From Deltaproteobacteria bacterium (GTDB taxonomy: Bacteria > Myxococcota_A > UBA796 > SXON01), in the NCBI GenBank assembly GCA_947445035.1, contig CANFCK010000009.1:62001-126000 (forward strand): DNA of 64,000 nucleotides, in the 5' to 3' direction. A model generated the notes under the pieces. That model was given only the letters and a program-made list of their open reading frames with translations. It was not told the DNA's origin and did no database searches. Shown here one piece after another: positions 36,906 to 45,515 of the stretch. How positions within the stretch are numbered: position 1 is the first letter of the stretch; every line of letters starts with the position of its first letter. The position numbers and the translations under genes are program-made.

Positions 36906-38879
36906 GTGTCAACCTTCGCAACCATGATGATCCTCCTTCTATTGCCCGCCACCGCGGCCACGCTCCAGGTTGGCCCGACCGCGACGTACTCCACGATCAA
37001 TGCCGCCTTGGCGGCTTCGAATGCCGGTGATACGATTTCCGTGGCGCCGGGGACCTACGCCGAGTCCCTCGATCTGCGCGGCAAGACGATCACGCTCTCG
37101 GCCCAGGAAGGACCGTATTCGACGACGATTTCCACGAGCGCGTCGATCTACATGGACGGCGGCACGATCGAGGGGTTCACGGTTTCGCCGGCGGGCGCGA
37201 CCGCGATCTCGATCAGCGGGGGCGCACCTGTCGTGCGGGAAATGGTGATCCTGGCGCCGAGCTCGTACGGTGTCGCGATTGGCGCTGGAACGGCCACGGT
37301 GGAAGAGACCTTGGTGGTCGACGCCGGCCACTCCGGCTTTTACGTCGGGCGGGACTCCCCCTCGATTCGTCGGTCCATCTCGATCGACGCGGTGAAGTAC
37401 AACTTCTACCTCAAGGGCGGGGGGGCCCTCGCCAACTCGCTCAGCATTGGGGCGCCGTACGGCATCGTCGTGCAGACCACGACGGCGACGGTGCAGCACA
37501 GCATCAGCCTCGACGCGACGCTAGGGGCCCTGGTGGCAGCGGCGAACACCACCTTTGAGAATGGGGTTTACGCGAACAGTCCGTTTGTCGTGGTGTGCAA
37601 CGGTGGCGAGCCGACATTCCCCAACGGGATCGGCAACGCGGTTTTCGCGGCGAAGTCTTGTGGCGCTTCGGCGTTGACTGGGCTCACCGACGTGGACCCG
37701 CGTTTTGCGGCGTGGACAACCGGCGGCGGACTCTACGACAGCGATTTCAGCCCTGGCGCGGGCTCGCCGCTCGACGACGGGGGGACGGGGCTTGATCTCG
37801 ACGGTTCAGTGGCCGATCTGGGCTTGTTCGGCGGCAACACCGGCGCGTGGCGCGACCGGGACGGCGACGGGGTGCCGGTCGTCTTTGACTGCGACGACCA
37901 CACCGACACCCGCTACCCCGGCGCGCCCGAGCTCGCCGATGGGCTCGATCAGGACTGCGACGGTGAGATTGATGAGGACATCATCATCGACACCGGGGAC
38001 ACCGGCGGGGACACCGGCGGGGACACCGGCGTCGACACCGGCGTCGACACCGGCACGGACACCTCCGGCTCGGTCGATATCGATCACGACGGCTTCACGG
38101 CCGACGTGGACTGTGGAGACCACAACATTGCCAGCTACCCGGGCGCGACCGAGATCCTCGACAGCGTGGACAATGATTGCGACGGGCGCGTGGATGAGGG
38201 GACGGCGGGCGGCGATGACGACGGCGACGGGTGGTCCGTGCTGGGCGGCGATTGCGACGACACGGATCCGTTCCGGAGCCCCGCGGCTGAGGAGACCCCT
38301 CGCAACGGGATCGATGAGGACTGTGACGGGGTCGACAGCTCGCCGAAGCGCCAGGACAACGACGACGACGGCCACACCGACGAAACCGACTGCGACGACA
38401 CCAATGCAAGCGTGCACCCGGGCGCGGCCGACCCGACCAACGGAGTGGACGACGACTGTGACGGCCAGGCCGACGACGATGCGCTCAACGCCGACGGGGA
38501 TGGGGACGGCGTGACGCCGATGGACGGGGACTGTGCCGACGCCGACCCCACCCGCCACGCAGGTGCCACCGACATTGCCGACGACTACATCGACCAGGAC
38601 TGTACCGGTCAGGACAACTACGACGTCGATCGCGACGGGCATGCGTCGCCGGCCAGCGGGGGCACGGATTGTGACGATCTCCGTAGTACCACCTACGTCG
38701 GTGCTGCCGAAAACTGTGACGACGGGGTCGACAACGACTGCGACGGCGCGGTGGACCAGGCGTGCACCCCCGATATCGACGACGGGGGCGATGAAAGCTG
38801 CAATTGTGGCACCGGTGGCGCGCTGGCTTTCTTGCCGATGCTGGCGGCAATTGTCGCAGGAATTCGTCGCCGGCGCTGA
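36906..38879 (+). CDS. Beta-helix protein with MopE-type acidic repeats and MYXO-CTERM-like tail
   Basis: The 657-residue product has a hydrophobic N-terminus, a pectate-lyase-like beta-helix (about residues 20-310; AGDTISVAPGTYAESLDLRG), a run of GDTGVDTG repeats, and six or more acidic D-x-D-x-D-G / N-D-C-D-G units like those of MopE, likely binding calcium or other metals. It ends C-N-C-G-T-G-G, a hydrophobic stretch and a run of Arg, a MYXO-CTERM-like sorting tail. GTG 36906 was used; an ATG at 36924 is equally likely. Probably surface exposed. It is divergent from the ligase-like gene by only 30 bp. Confidence 0.8.
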   Translation: MSTFATMMILLLLPATAATLQVGPTATYSTINAALAASNAGDTISVAPGTYAESLDLRGKTITLSAQEGPYSTTISTSASIYMDGGTIEGFTVSPAGATAISISGGAPVVREMVILAPSSYGVAIGAGTATVEETLVVDAGHSGFYVGRDSPSIRRSISIDAVKYNFYLKGGGALANSLSIGAPYGIVVQTTTATVQHSISLDATLGALVAAANTTFENGVYANSPFVVVCNGGEPTFPNGIGNAVFAAKSCGASALTGLTDVDPRFAAWTTGGGLYDSDFSPGAGSPLDDGGTGLDLDGSVADLGLFGGNTGAWRDRDGDGVPVVFDCDDHTDTRYPGAPELADGLDQDCDGEIDEDIIIDTGDTGGDTGGDTGVDTGVDTGTDTSGSVDIDHDGFTADVDCGDHNIASYPGATEILDSVDNDCDGRVDEGTAGGDDDGDGWSVLGGDCDDTDPFRSPAAEETPRNGIDEDCDGVDSSPKRQDNDDDGHTDETDCDDTNASVHPGAADPTNGVDDDCDGQADDDALNADGDGDGVTPMDGDCADADPTRHAGATDIADDYIDQDCTGQDNYDVDRDGHASPASGGTDCDDLRSTTYVGAAENCDDGVDNDCDGAVDQACTPDIDDGGDESCNCGTGGALAFLPMLAAIVAGIRRRR

Positions 38880-38887
38880 TCAGGCTC

Positions 38888-38916
38888 TTGACAAACCACC
38901 CCATTCGGGTTCAAAG
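38888..38916 (+). promoter_or_regulatory. Probable promoter of the small lipoprotein gene
   Basis: TTGACA (38888-38893), a perfect -35, is 17 bases from TCAAAG (38911-38916), a weak -10. It lies 83 bp before the ATG of the 35-aa lipoprotein and 9 bp after the stop of the beta-helix gene. Confidence 0.5.
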
Positions 38917-38973
38917 TGCCGGCGTCCTCACGCGGGGTTGTCCCGAGGTGGTGGCGCAAGACCGATACCGCAA

Positions 38974-38987
38974 GAGAATACGTTCTC
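38974..38987 (+). promoter_or_regulatory. Small hairpin abutting the ribosome site of the small lipoprotein
   Basis: GAGAA and TTCTC pair around TACG, ending one base before GAGGAG, which is 5 bases from the ATG at 38999. It could limit access to the ribosome site. Confidence 0.3.
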
Positions 38988-38998
38988 GAGGAGACACA

Positions 38999-39106
38999 AT
39001 GTCCTTCATCAAGCCCCTTTTCGCCCTCATCTTCGCCGCCTTCGTCGGCGCCACCGTGGTCGCTTGCGACAGCAGCAGCACCGATTCTGCCGACGCCGCG
39101 GCGTAG
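38999..39106 (+). CDS. 35-residue lipoprotein
   Basis: MSFIKPLFALIFAAFVGATV and then VAC followed by the hydrophilic tail DSSSTDSADAAA: a signal peptide with a lipobox and a mature part of only 13 residues. The ribosome site GAGGAG is ideally placed, the gene has a promoter with a perfect -35 before it and a strong terminator right after it. It is too short for most gene callers. It could be a signalling or anchoring small lipoprotein; nothing in the sequence tells which membrane it sits in. I do not recognise a family. Confidence 0.75.
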   Translation: MSFIKPLFALIFAAFVGATVVACDSSSTDSADAAA

Positions 39107-39129
39107 TCAGACGCCTTCGGGCGATTGAG

Positions 39130-39168
39130 CTCCCCGGGTGCCTCTGGCATCCGGGGAGTTTCATTTTT
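39130..39168 (+). terminator. Rho-independent terminator after the small lipoprotein gene
   Basis: CTCCCCGGGTGCC (39130-39142) pairs with GGCATCCGGGGAG (39146-39158) around a 3-base loop, with one G-T pair, and is followed by TTTCATTTTT. It separates the lipoprotein from the cytochrome gene and shows that the former is an independent transcript. Confidence 0.85.
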
Positions 39169-39187
39169 GGGGATAGCAGCCGCCTCG

Positions 39188-39955
39188 ATGTCGTCAGTGG
39201 TCCCCCTGCGCCGCCGCCTGCTTCGAGGAATCGTGGGGTCGCTCATCGTGGGAATCGCCGTGTGCTCGTCGCTCGCCGCCTGGCGCGTGCTGGCGCCGGT
39301 GCCGCTGGAGACGGCCCATGCAGCCTCGCTGGCCGACGTGCCGGCGCTGGTGCCGCCGGTGGTGCCAGCTTCCGGCGTGCCCCACCCAGCGTGGCCCGTG
39401 GTCGCCACTGCCAGCGTGGGAAGCTGCGCCGCGTGCCACGACCAAGGCGTGTCGGTGGCGGGGAAGCGCCCTGGGGAGACCGCTGAGGAGTGGCGGCGGA
39501 CCCCAGCCGCCGCCGCGGGACGAGTCTGCACCTCCTGTCATCAGGCCCCGCTCGTGCAGGCCGACTGGGCGGCGGCGTTTCGGGCTGGCGTGAAGGTTTC
39601 GATCTCGCCCTCGGGGTGGGCGGTCGCGCAAGTCAAGGTCACCGCGACGGACGAGGTTGGGCACCGGCTCCCCACTTCACCGGGGGTGGAGCTCCGGGTT
39701 TCGCTCGCCCAGGTGGACCGCCAGGGTCTGGTGATCGAGGGGACGACGGTGGAGGGCGTTGTCGGCCGGCGCCTCGCCGACGCCGGAGAGCAGTTCGACA
39801 CTCGCCTGCTTCCCGGGGAGGTGTACAAACTGCGCTACGAGAAGCGCGTGGACGACGAGTGTGTCTCGATGATCGCGCGGGTCCTCGTCGTTCCGAGGCG
39901 GGGTGGGGACCCCTTCATGGTTTGGGAGGAGCGGGTCGTGCTGCTGCCAGGGTGA
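39188..39955 (+). CDS. Membrane-anchored diheme c-type cytochrome
   Basis: A 255-residue protein with an Arg-rich N-terminus (PLRRRLLRG), one membrane segment, a Pro-rich spacer and two heme c motifs, CAACH (80-84) and CTSCH (114-118). After the second motif the sequence is beta-rich and includes VGHRLPTSPGVELRV, the GHxxPT pattern found in multiheme cytochromes where the His may be a distal ligand. It should transfer electrons outside the cytoplasm. ATG 39188 was chosen; the alternative TTG at 39125 would start inside the upstream terminator. The partner is not in this window. Confidence 0.82.
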   Translation: MSSVVPLRRRLLRGIVGSLIVGIAVCSSLAAWRVLAPVPLETAHAASLADVPALVPPVVPASGVPHPAWPVVATASVGSCAACHDQGVSVAGKRPGETAEEWRRTPAAAAGRVCTSCHQAPLVQADWAAAFRAGVKVSISPSGWAVAQVKVTATDEVGHRLPTSPGVELRVSLAQVDRQGLVIEGTTVEGVVGRRLADAGEQFDTRLLPGEVYKLRYEKRVDDECVSMIARVLVVPRRGGDPFMVWEERVVLLPG

Positions 39956-39967
39956 GCCGCCGCGTCG

Positions 39968-40111
39968 CTACCGCCGCCGGACCGGGATGGGAATCGGGTC
40001 CGGTTCGGGCTGCGGAAACAGGCGATCGGTCAGCTCGTCCAGCCACTCACGGAGGCCCTCGCGTACCGTTCGTCTGCGGCGCGGGGTCGGCGGGGTCGTT
40101 GCTTCACTCAT
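39968..40111 (-). CDS. 47-residue Arg/Pro-rich small protein
   Basis: The minus strand encodes MSEATTPPTPRRRRTVREGL and then a helix (REWLDELTDRLF), ending in a Pro-Pro-Arg tail (PEPDPIPIPVRRR). An AGGAG ribosome site lies 7 bases before the ATG. It sits opposite the 39955/40170 spacer and overlaps no annotated gene. The basic N-terminus could bind nucleic acid or membrane. It is too short for standard ORF lists; coding bias is consistent, but no homology can be claimed. Confidence 0.5.
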   Translation of the reverse strand: MSEATTPPTPRRRRTVREGLREWLDELTDRLFPQPEPDPIPIPVRRR

Positions 40112-40169
40112 CCGGCGCTCCTGGTCGTCAGCTCTACGTTAGCACCCCATCGACCAATCGGGCACCGCT

Positions 40170-41789
40170 TTGAAGACCGGACCGTCACTCGGCCTGTGGG
40201 TCGCGCTCGTGCTCTACGGTGCCCTGGCGTTCGGCACCGTGCGCGCGGTGGGGGTGGTGGGCGAGGTGGACATCGGGTGGGCGCTCGCTTTGCCGCCCCG
40301 GGTGCTGGTGCAGTGGAGCCCCCCCGTCGAGAGTGAAGCCGGCGGCGCGTGGGGCGTTTTGGAGGCGCGGCAGACGCGCCCGCTGGAGTCGGTCGTCCTC
40401 GGTTCGGCGAGGATTCCCTTGGCGATCAATGCCTACACTGGAGGGGCCCCGGATTGGCCTGCCCGGCTCGCGAGGGCGGTGACCGAGGAGCGAGGAGCGG
40501 GCGTCGCGGTGCATGTGCTCCTCGGCGGGCTGCTCCTGGCGCTCGCCCACCGCTTCCTCCGATTTCACGGAACGGCCTCCGCCGCCGGGGGAGCGGCGCT
40601 CCTACTCGCGAGTGATTGGGTGTTCGTCTTCTTCAAGAAGGTGCTCGGCGGGACGGAGATCCTACTCCAGACTGCGGGACTCCTGGTCTTGTGGTCCTTG
40701 TGGAGCCGGCGGTGGAAAGGGGGACGACACGGGACCGTCGCGCTGGCCCTTGGGGTTGGACTCGGGCTCGGGGCGAAGCTGACCTTCATCGTAACACTCG
40801 CGGCATTCGGCATCGCTGCGATGCTGACGCGGTGGGATCGTCCGAACATGCGCCCCCCGGAGCGTGTGCGGCCGGGACTCCTCGTCGCGCTCCCGATTTT
40901 GTGCCTCGCGCCGCTCTTGGTAAGCTGGGTGCACCATCTGGCCGTCGGTGGGATTCCCGCGGTGATCTCCCACGACACCCTCGGCCTCCAACTGCAGCGG
41001 CTCACGACGGGCGCCAGCATGGGGCGGGAAGCAACGGTGAATCTTGCGCGCTTCGTCGGCAACCCGGTGGCTTGGCTCGGCGATGCGTGGGGCACCGTTG
41101 CGCTCGATCCCGTCTCGGGGCCGCGCCTCATCACCCTCGCAGTGGCCGCTGCGGGCGCCCTGATCGAGTGGCGCAATCGCACCCAGTCGCCCAGCGCGGC
41201 GCTCCTGCGCTTTTTGTCGTTGGCGGTACCCCTCCAGACGGGCTTTCTCTTTCTCCTCAACCACGATCTCCATCACCTTGCGCAGGCGACGGTTCCGTTC
41301 GCGCTCTTGGTCGCGTTGGGCGCCGATCGGGTTGCGGGAGAGGTGGCGCGCCCTCGCTCCACGCTCCGTGCCGTCGTCACCACGGCCTGTCTGGCGCCGT
41401 CGATCTTCGCGGGGGTGCAGCAGCTCCGCGAGACCGACGGCATCGTGCGTACAGCACGGGCGCATTCGTTCACCGCGGATGGCCAGACCGCGCTGGCGGC
41501 GCTGCTGCGCGAACACGAGGTCCGGCGCGTCGTCGTCACCAACTACGAGTTGTACGGCCTTTTGGAGCAGCTGGTCCCCGAGGTGGAGGTCGTGCACGGC
41601 TGGGGCGCCGTCTCTCGGAAAGACAAGGACCTCGAAGGGTTGCGCGCTCTTGGTCAGGGCGGCCACTATCTGACCGTACGACCGACGGCCCCGTTCATCT
41701 ACGATTGGCACGCCGACGGCGTCGGACCGCGGATCGGCGCGCTCGGCGACGGAGAGCGTACCTGGGCAGAGCTCTTTCGCGTCGAATGA
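40170..41789 (+). CDS. Multi-pass membrane protein, GT39/PMT-like
   Basis: The 539-residue product has about 10-12 hydrophobic helices followed by a soluble C-terminal part of about 130 residues. The layout and Arg/Trp-rich loops resemble GT-C glycosyltransferases (dolichyl-phosphate-mannose type), but the diagnostic N-terminal acidic pair (as in RxDE) is not clear: V-G-E-V-D-I is the best candidate near residue 30. The start is TTG at 40170 in a region without an obvious ribosome site. Function remains uncertain. Confidence 0.55.
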   Translation: MKTGPSLGLWVALVLYGALAFGTVRAVGVVGEVDIGWALALPPRVLVQWSPPVESEAGGAWGVLEARQTRPLESVVLGSARIPLAINAYTGGAPDWPARLARAVTEERGAGVAVHVLLGGLLLALAHRFLRFHGTASAAGGAALLLASDWVFVFFKKVLGGTEILLQTAGLLVLWSLWSRRWKGGRHGTVALALGVGLGLGAKLTFIVTLAAFGIAAMLTRWDRPNMRPPERVRPGLLVALPILCLAPLLVSWVHHLAVGGIPAVISHDTLGLQLQRLTTGASMGREATVNLARFVGNPVAWLGDAWGTVALDPVSGPRLITLAVAAAGALIEWRNRTQSPSAALLRFLSLAVPLQTGFLFLLNHDLHHLAQATVPFALLVALGADRVAGEVARPRSTLRAVVTTACLAPSIFAGVQQLRETDGIVRTARAHSFTADGQTALAALLREHEVRRVVVTNYELYGLLEQLVPEVEVVHGWGAVSRKDKDLEGLRALGQGGHYLTVRPTAPFIYDWHADGVGPRIGALGDGERTWAELFRVE

Positions 41790-41813
41790 TCGCCGGCGGG
41801 CTACCTTGTCCCT

Positions 41814-43532
41814 GTGCTCGTCTTCGTCGCTCTTGCCCTGGCCTACGATCCGATTCCCGAGGCGGTGGCCATTTCGGTGTCGGCGGCCGGCCTGGATCGG
41901 CTGGGCAACGCGCTCGCCGAGGTGATGCCCGAGTCCTTCGCCATCGGCTCGATCGGGTCGGAGCTGGTTTGTGATGAGGCCGACGCCACCGCGGTCCTTG
42001 GCCTCGAAGTGGACGCGCTCGACGTGCTGATCCACGTGGACGAACTCAGCATCGTCCCCAGCCGAGATCGTCTTGACATTGCGGTGTACGGTGCGATCGA
42101 CAGCACACCCACCATGCTGGTTGCCAGTGGCTCGTGCCCCCCCCTGACCGACCTCGAAGAGACGTGCGCGGTCCAGTTGGGCACCACCCCGATCGAGGCC
42201 CACTTCGGCTTGTCGATGACCCTGGTCGACGGGGTGGTGGACGCCACGGTCGATGAGATCACCGTCACCCTCGGCACCATCACCAATCCGGTCGACGGGT
42301 GCGTCGTCGCCAGCGCCATCGGCACGCTCCTTGGCCAGAACCCGCTCGCGCTCACCAACATCTTGCAGGAGCAGATCGACCCGGCCCTGGCGGATCTCGG
42401 CCCCAGCATCGAGACGGCGGTGGAAGACGGTCTGGGCGCGCTTTTGCTCGACACTTCGTTCGCAATCGGGGTGGCGACGGTGGGGCTGTCCATCGAGCCG
42501 ACCGACCTCGACATCGACGAAGACGGCCTGACCATTGTGCTCGGCGCCTCGGTCACCGCCAGCGGCACCTCGGATTGTGTGCCCGGCGGGACGCCGCCGA
42601 CCGGGGGCGCGCCGCTCCCCGTCCTCGATGGCAACGGGCCCGGAGACCTCTCCTACGATGTCGGCGCCGTGGTCAACAAGGCGTTCGTCGACCAGATCCT
42701 CTATGCGGTCTACGAGTCTGGCGGGCTGTGCATCGACGCCGGTGCGATGGCCGGCCTCACCCTCGACACCGAGCTGCTCGGCGCTGCGTTCGGAGACGAC
42801 TGGCAGGCGCTTTTCCCGGTTGCTCAGGCCGTGGACCTGTTGGTGCGCCCCGCCACGCCGCCGACGATCCGCTTCGAGGAGGACGGCGCGCCGGTGCGGC
42901 TCGACCTCAACGGGCTCGGTCTCACCACGTTTTCCGCGGTTGACAGTCGCAGCGCGCGCATCTTCGCCATCGCGATGAACGGCGAAGTTGGGGTCGACAT
43001 CGCCTATGCCGACGGCCTGCTCACCCCGAGCCTGCTCCTCGACCCTGCCACCCTCGGCATGCATGAACTGGACCACGAGCTGATCGGCCCCGGGTACGCG
43101 CTCGGCCTCGAAGAGTTCTTGCCCACGATCCTCTCCGCCGCGCTCCCCGCCGATCTGCTTCCGGTCCTCACGCTGCCGACCTGGAACGGCATCGGGGTCG
43201 AGGCGATCTGGGCCCTGCCGGCCCAAGGTGGCGACTGGTTGGGGCTGTGGGTGACCCTGGACACTGCGCACGTCACCCCTATCGAGCTGCCCGGCTGCGA
43301 GGGCGGGGAGATCGGCTGCGATGGCGCCTCGGGTCCGGAGCTGGACCTGGAGTCGGCGCTCGGCTGCACCAGCGAAGACGGGGGCTGCGGCGGGTGCGGC
43401 GATACCGCCGGCTGCGGCGACAGCGGCAGTTGTGGGGGCGGGTGCAGCGCGGTGCCGGTGCGCCCAGTGATGTTTGGGGCTGCGGTGCTGGGCGCGTTGT
43501 GGCGGCGCCGGCGGCAGGACGGCGGCACATAG
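41814..43532 (+). CDS. Exported protein with Cys-rich MYXO-CTERM-like tail
   Basis: The 572-residue product has a hydrophobic N-terminus (MLVFVALALAYDP) and a body of long amphipathic strands and helices rich in Asp and Leu, a pattern compatible with a BPI/LBP-like lipid-binding fold, though I cannot prove it. The end is striking: about eight cysteines (GGCGGCGDTAGCGDSGSCGG), then AVPVRPVMFGAAVLGALWRR and Arg residues, the cysteine/hydrophobic/basic pattern of the MYXO-CTERM signal. It should reach the cell surface. GTG start at 41814; 24 bp after the membrane protein. Confidence 0.65.
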   Translation: MLVFVALALAYDPIPEAVAISVSAAGLDRLGNALAEVMPESFAIGSIGSELVCDEADATAVLGLEVDALDVLIHVDELSIVPSRDRLDIAVYGAIDSTPTMLVASGSCPPLTDLEETCAVQLGTTPIEAHFGLSMTLVDGVVDATVDEITVTLGTITNPVDGCVVASAIGTLLGQNPLALTNILQEQIDPALADLGPSIETAVEDGLGALLLDTSFAIGVATVGLSIEPTDLDIDEDGLTIVLGASVTASGTSDCVPGGTPPTGGAPLPVLDGNGPGDLSYDVGAVVNKAFVDQILYAVYESGGLCIDAGAMAGLTLDTELLGAAFGDDWQALFPVAQAVDLLVRPATPPTIRFEEDGAPVRLDLNGLGLTTFSAVDSRSARIFAIAMNGEVGVDIAYADGLLTPSLLLDPATLGMHELDHELIGPGYALGLEEFLPTILSAALPADLLPVLTLPTWNGIGVEAIWALPAQGGDWLGLWVTLDTAHVTPIELPGCEGGEIGCDGASGPELDLESALGCTSEDGGCGGCGDTAGCGDSGSCGGGCSAVPVRPVMFGAAVLGALWRRRRQDGGT

Positions 43533-43537
43533 GTCCC

Positions 43538-44059
43538 ATGCCCCAGGACGCGATGGACCGAGCGGTGGCCTACGTGGAGCGACTGCACGGTGCGGTCGAC
43601 GAGCTCGTCGCGCCGATTGGTGCGAAGCTGAGCGCGCGACTGGTGTGCCGGCAGGGCTGCTCGGGCTGCTGCACCGATGATCTCTCGATCTTCGAGGTCG
43701 AGGCGGAGCTGATCCAGCGTCGCCACCCCGAAGCAGTTTTGGCTCCGCCCGCGCCGCCGGGCCGCTGCGCGATGCTCACGCCCGAAGGCGCTTGCCGGGT
43801 CTATTCGGCGCGCCCCTACGTCTGTCGGACCCAGGGCTACCCGCTACGTTGGGCGGAAGCTGAACTGGAGAAGCGCGACATCTGCCCGCTCAACGACGAC
43901 GGCTCTGACCTGACCGCGCTGCCCGAGGCGCTTTGCTGGACGATCGGTCCGATCGAGAGCCGCCTTGCCTCGGCTCAGGCGCTGATCGATGGCGGGGAGG
44001 GGCGGCGGGTCGCGATACGGGATTTGTTTGGGGGTGGCGGCGGGATTCAGCGCCCGTAG
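43538..44059 (+). CDS. YkgJ-family cysteine cluster protein
   Basis: A 173-residue protein with the CxxxCxxCC motif (RQGCSGCCTD preceded by VC) and later Cys (GACRVYSARPYVCRTQ), the signature of the YkgJ/Fe-S cluster family, thought to bind zinc or an iron-sulfur cluster. The ATG at 43538 is 5 bp after the upstream stop; an upstream in-frame frame exists but lies within the preceding gene. It overlaps the convergent gene by 13 bp. The precise role of the family is not established. Confidence 0.82.
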   Translation: MPQDAMDRAVAYVERLHGAVDELVAPIGAKLSARLVCRQGCSGCCTDDLSIFEVEAELIQRRHPEAVLAPPAPPGRCAMLTPEGACRVYSARPYVCRTQGYPLRWAEAELEKRDICPLNDDGSDLTALPEALCWTIGPIESRLASAQALIDGGEGRRVAIRDLFGGGGGIQRP

Positions 44060-45495
44060 GTACTGAACTGCGAACGCTCGACCCAGCGCCGGCTGGGCGT
44101 GAGCAGCCAGTCAGCGTAGTCGGGGTTTTGGAGTTGGGCGTCCGTGCGGCCGACCAACGCGCGAACGTCGCGAAAGATCGGGGCACGGTTGGTGGTGTCG
44201 GAGCGCATGGGCTGAGTCAGCAGCGCCCGTGGCGTGGTGTCGACGTGCGCGACGTCAGACAGCAGCGGGTGATCGCGGAGGGCGGGGGGCGGGGCGCGGG
44301 GCGGTAGCACGGGGGACGCGACCTCTCCATCCGCCACCAGCATGTCGAGAACGGATGGTTCGTAGGTGTACGTCGCCACTCGGCAAGTGTGCGGGACGCC
44401 GGCGTCTGTGTCGGCAGTGTCGTACGCGACGTAGAGTGTGTAGCCAACGGCGCTGATGTGGGGGCGGGTTCCCCGCAGGGTGACCACCTCCTCCGAAAAT
44501 ACCAACTGATCGTCGTTGTCGTAGATCAGCAGGACGATGGGGCTGCAGTCATCCAGCGAGGGGTCGTCCGGGGTGCCTTCGCAGTCCGGCTCCGACGGTC
44601 CGTCCACCGTGTCAATTCGCCGCACCGCGACCGCGCGGTGACCGTTCGGCAAGGTCACTTGACTCGGCATTCCGAATCCGTAACGCTGGACCTTCCTGCT
44701 CACCGAGTAGGAGTCGAGCATCGTACTGATCGGGAGCATGGCGCTCCAGTCGGCGTTGATTTGGACCAGGTAGATCGGATTCGGCGTACATGGGCTCACC
44801 TGTGCAGGAATGACGAGTTGGTAGGGAAATGGCTCCTTCTCTTCGACGTAGGTGGCGGAGCCCGTCTTGCTGAGGGGGACGACCCCCTCGCCTATTCCGG
44901 AGCGCGCCTCCTCCAGGTTCCCGTCCTCGTCGAGGAGCAGCACCACGAGGTCGGGTTCGACACCTGGGGTGGCCGACGATCGCCCGAGGCCAATAGCGAG
45001 GCCTCCACCCGGTCGCAGCACACACCACAGGTCCTGCGTTTGGATGAGTTGGACCAGCGGGCCCGCATCGTAGACCCGATGGGCGAACACTTGGTCCCCG
45101 CCCGCCGTGATCTTCACCACCCCGACGCCCCGGTTGGCGGCCTCGTCGACCAGGGTCACGGCCACCCAATGGTGGGTGCCGTCGAAGATGTGGGCGTGGT
45201 CCGGGATCGAGGAGGGCTCGTACGTCACAACATCAACATCAGCATCCGGTGGGAAGTCTTCCTTCTTGACATCTTCCGCAAATTTCGTCGTCGGCCAGGT
45301 GGCCGAGCCATCCGCGAGTGAGGTGGGGTCGAGTTCCCGGAATACAATTTCTGTACCCGTAGAGCCGGAGGCGATCAGGCGATCACCCGCAGGGACGAGG
45401 TACAACCACTGCCCGGGCCCAACGGTCGAGCCGAAGTCGACCTCCGCCAGTTGCGTGAGCTGCGCGGCGACAACATCCAGAGCTTTCACTGGCAT
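44047..45495 (-). CDS. Protein of unknown function, last gene of homopolymer-led unit
   Basis: A 482-residue protein with repeated short strand segments and Asp/Gly turns consistent with a beta-propeller-like fold; there is no visible signal peptide or lipobox. Cys occur in pairs (CTPNP, DDCSP). A GGAGGG ribosome site precedes the ATG at 45495 by about 8 bases. It is the third gene of the unit behind the 12-C tract. I cannot name a function. Confidence 0.6.
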   Translation of the reverse strand: MPVKALDVVAAQLTQLAEVDFGSTVGPGQWLYLVPAGDRLIASGSTGTEIVFRELDPTSLADGSATWPTTKFAEDVKKEDFPPDADVDVVTYEPSSIPDHAHIFDGTHHWVAVTLVDEAANRGVGVVKITAGGDQVFAHRVYDAGPLVQLIQTQDLWCVLRPGGGLAIGLGRSSATPGVEPDLVVLLLDEDGNLEEARSGIGEGVVPLSKTGSATYVEEKEPFPYQLVIPAQVSPCTPNPIYLVQINADWSAMLPISTMLDSYSVSRKVQRYGFGMPSQVTLPNGHRAVAVRRIDTVDGPSEPDCEGTPDDPSLDDCSPIVLLIYDNDDQLVFSEEVVTLRGTRPHISAVGYTLYVAYDTADTDAGVPHTCRVATYTYEPSVLDMLVADGEVASPVLPPRAPPPALRDHPLLSDVAHVDTTPRALLTQPMRSDTTNRAPIFRDVRALVGRTDAQLQNPDYADWLLTPSRRWVERSQFSTYGR

Positions 45496-45515
45496 TCAGC
45501 CCGCCCTCCCGCAAG

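Noticed and set aside
37980-38070. GGGGACACCGGC-type repeats as a possible CRISPR array
   Set aside because: They are in-frame short repeats coding DTG units inside the beta-helix/MopE gene; no unique spacers.
40662-43271. 869-residue open frame on the minus strand
   Set aside because: It is antisense to the membrane protein and the Cys-tailed exported protein and reads as Arg/Gly/His-rich low-complexity sequence, a typical shadow in GC-rich DNA.
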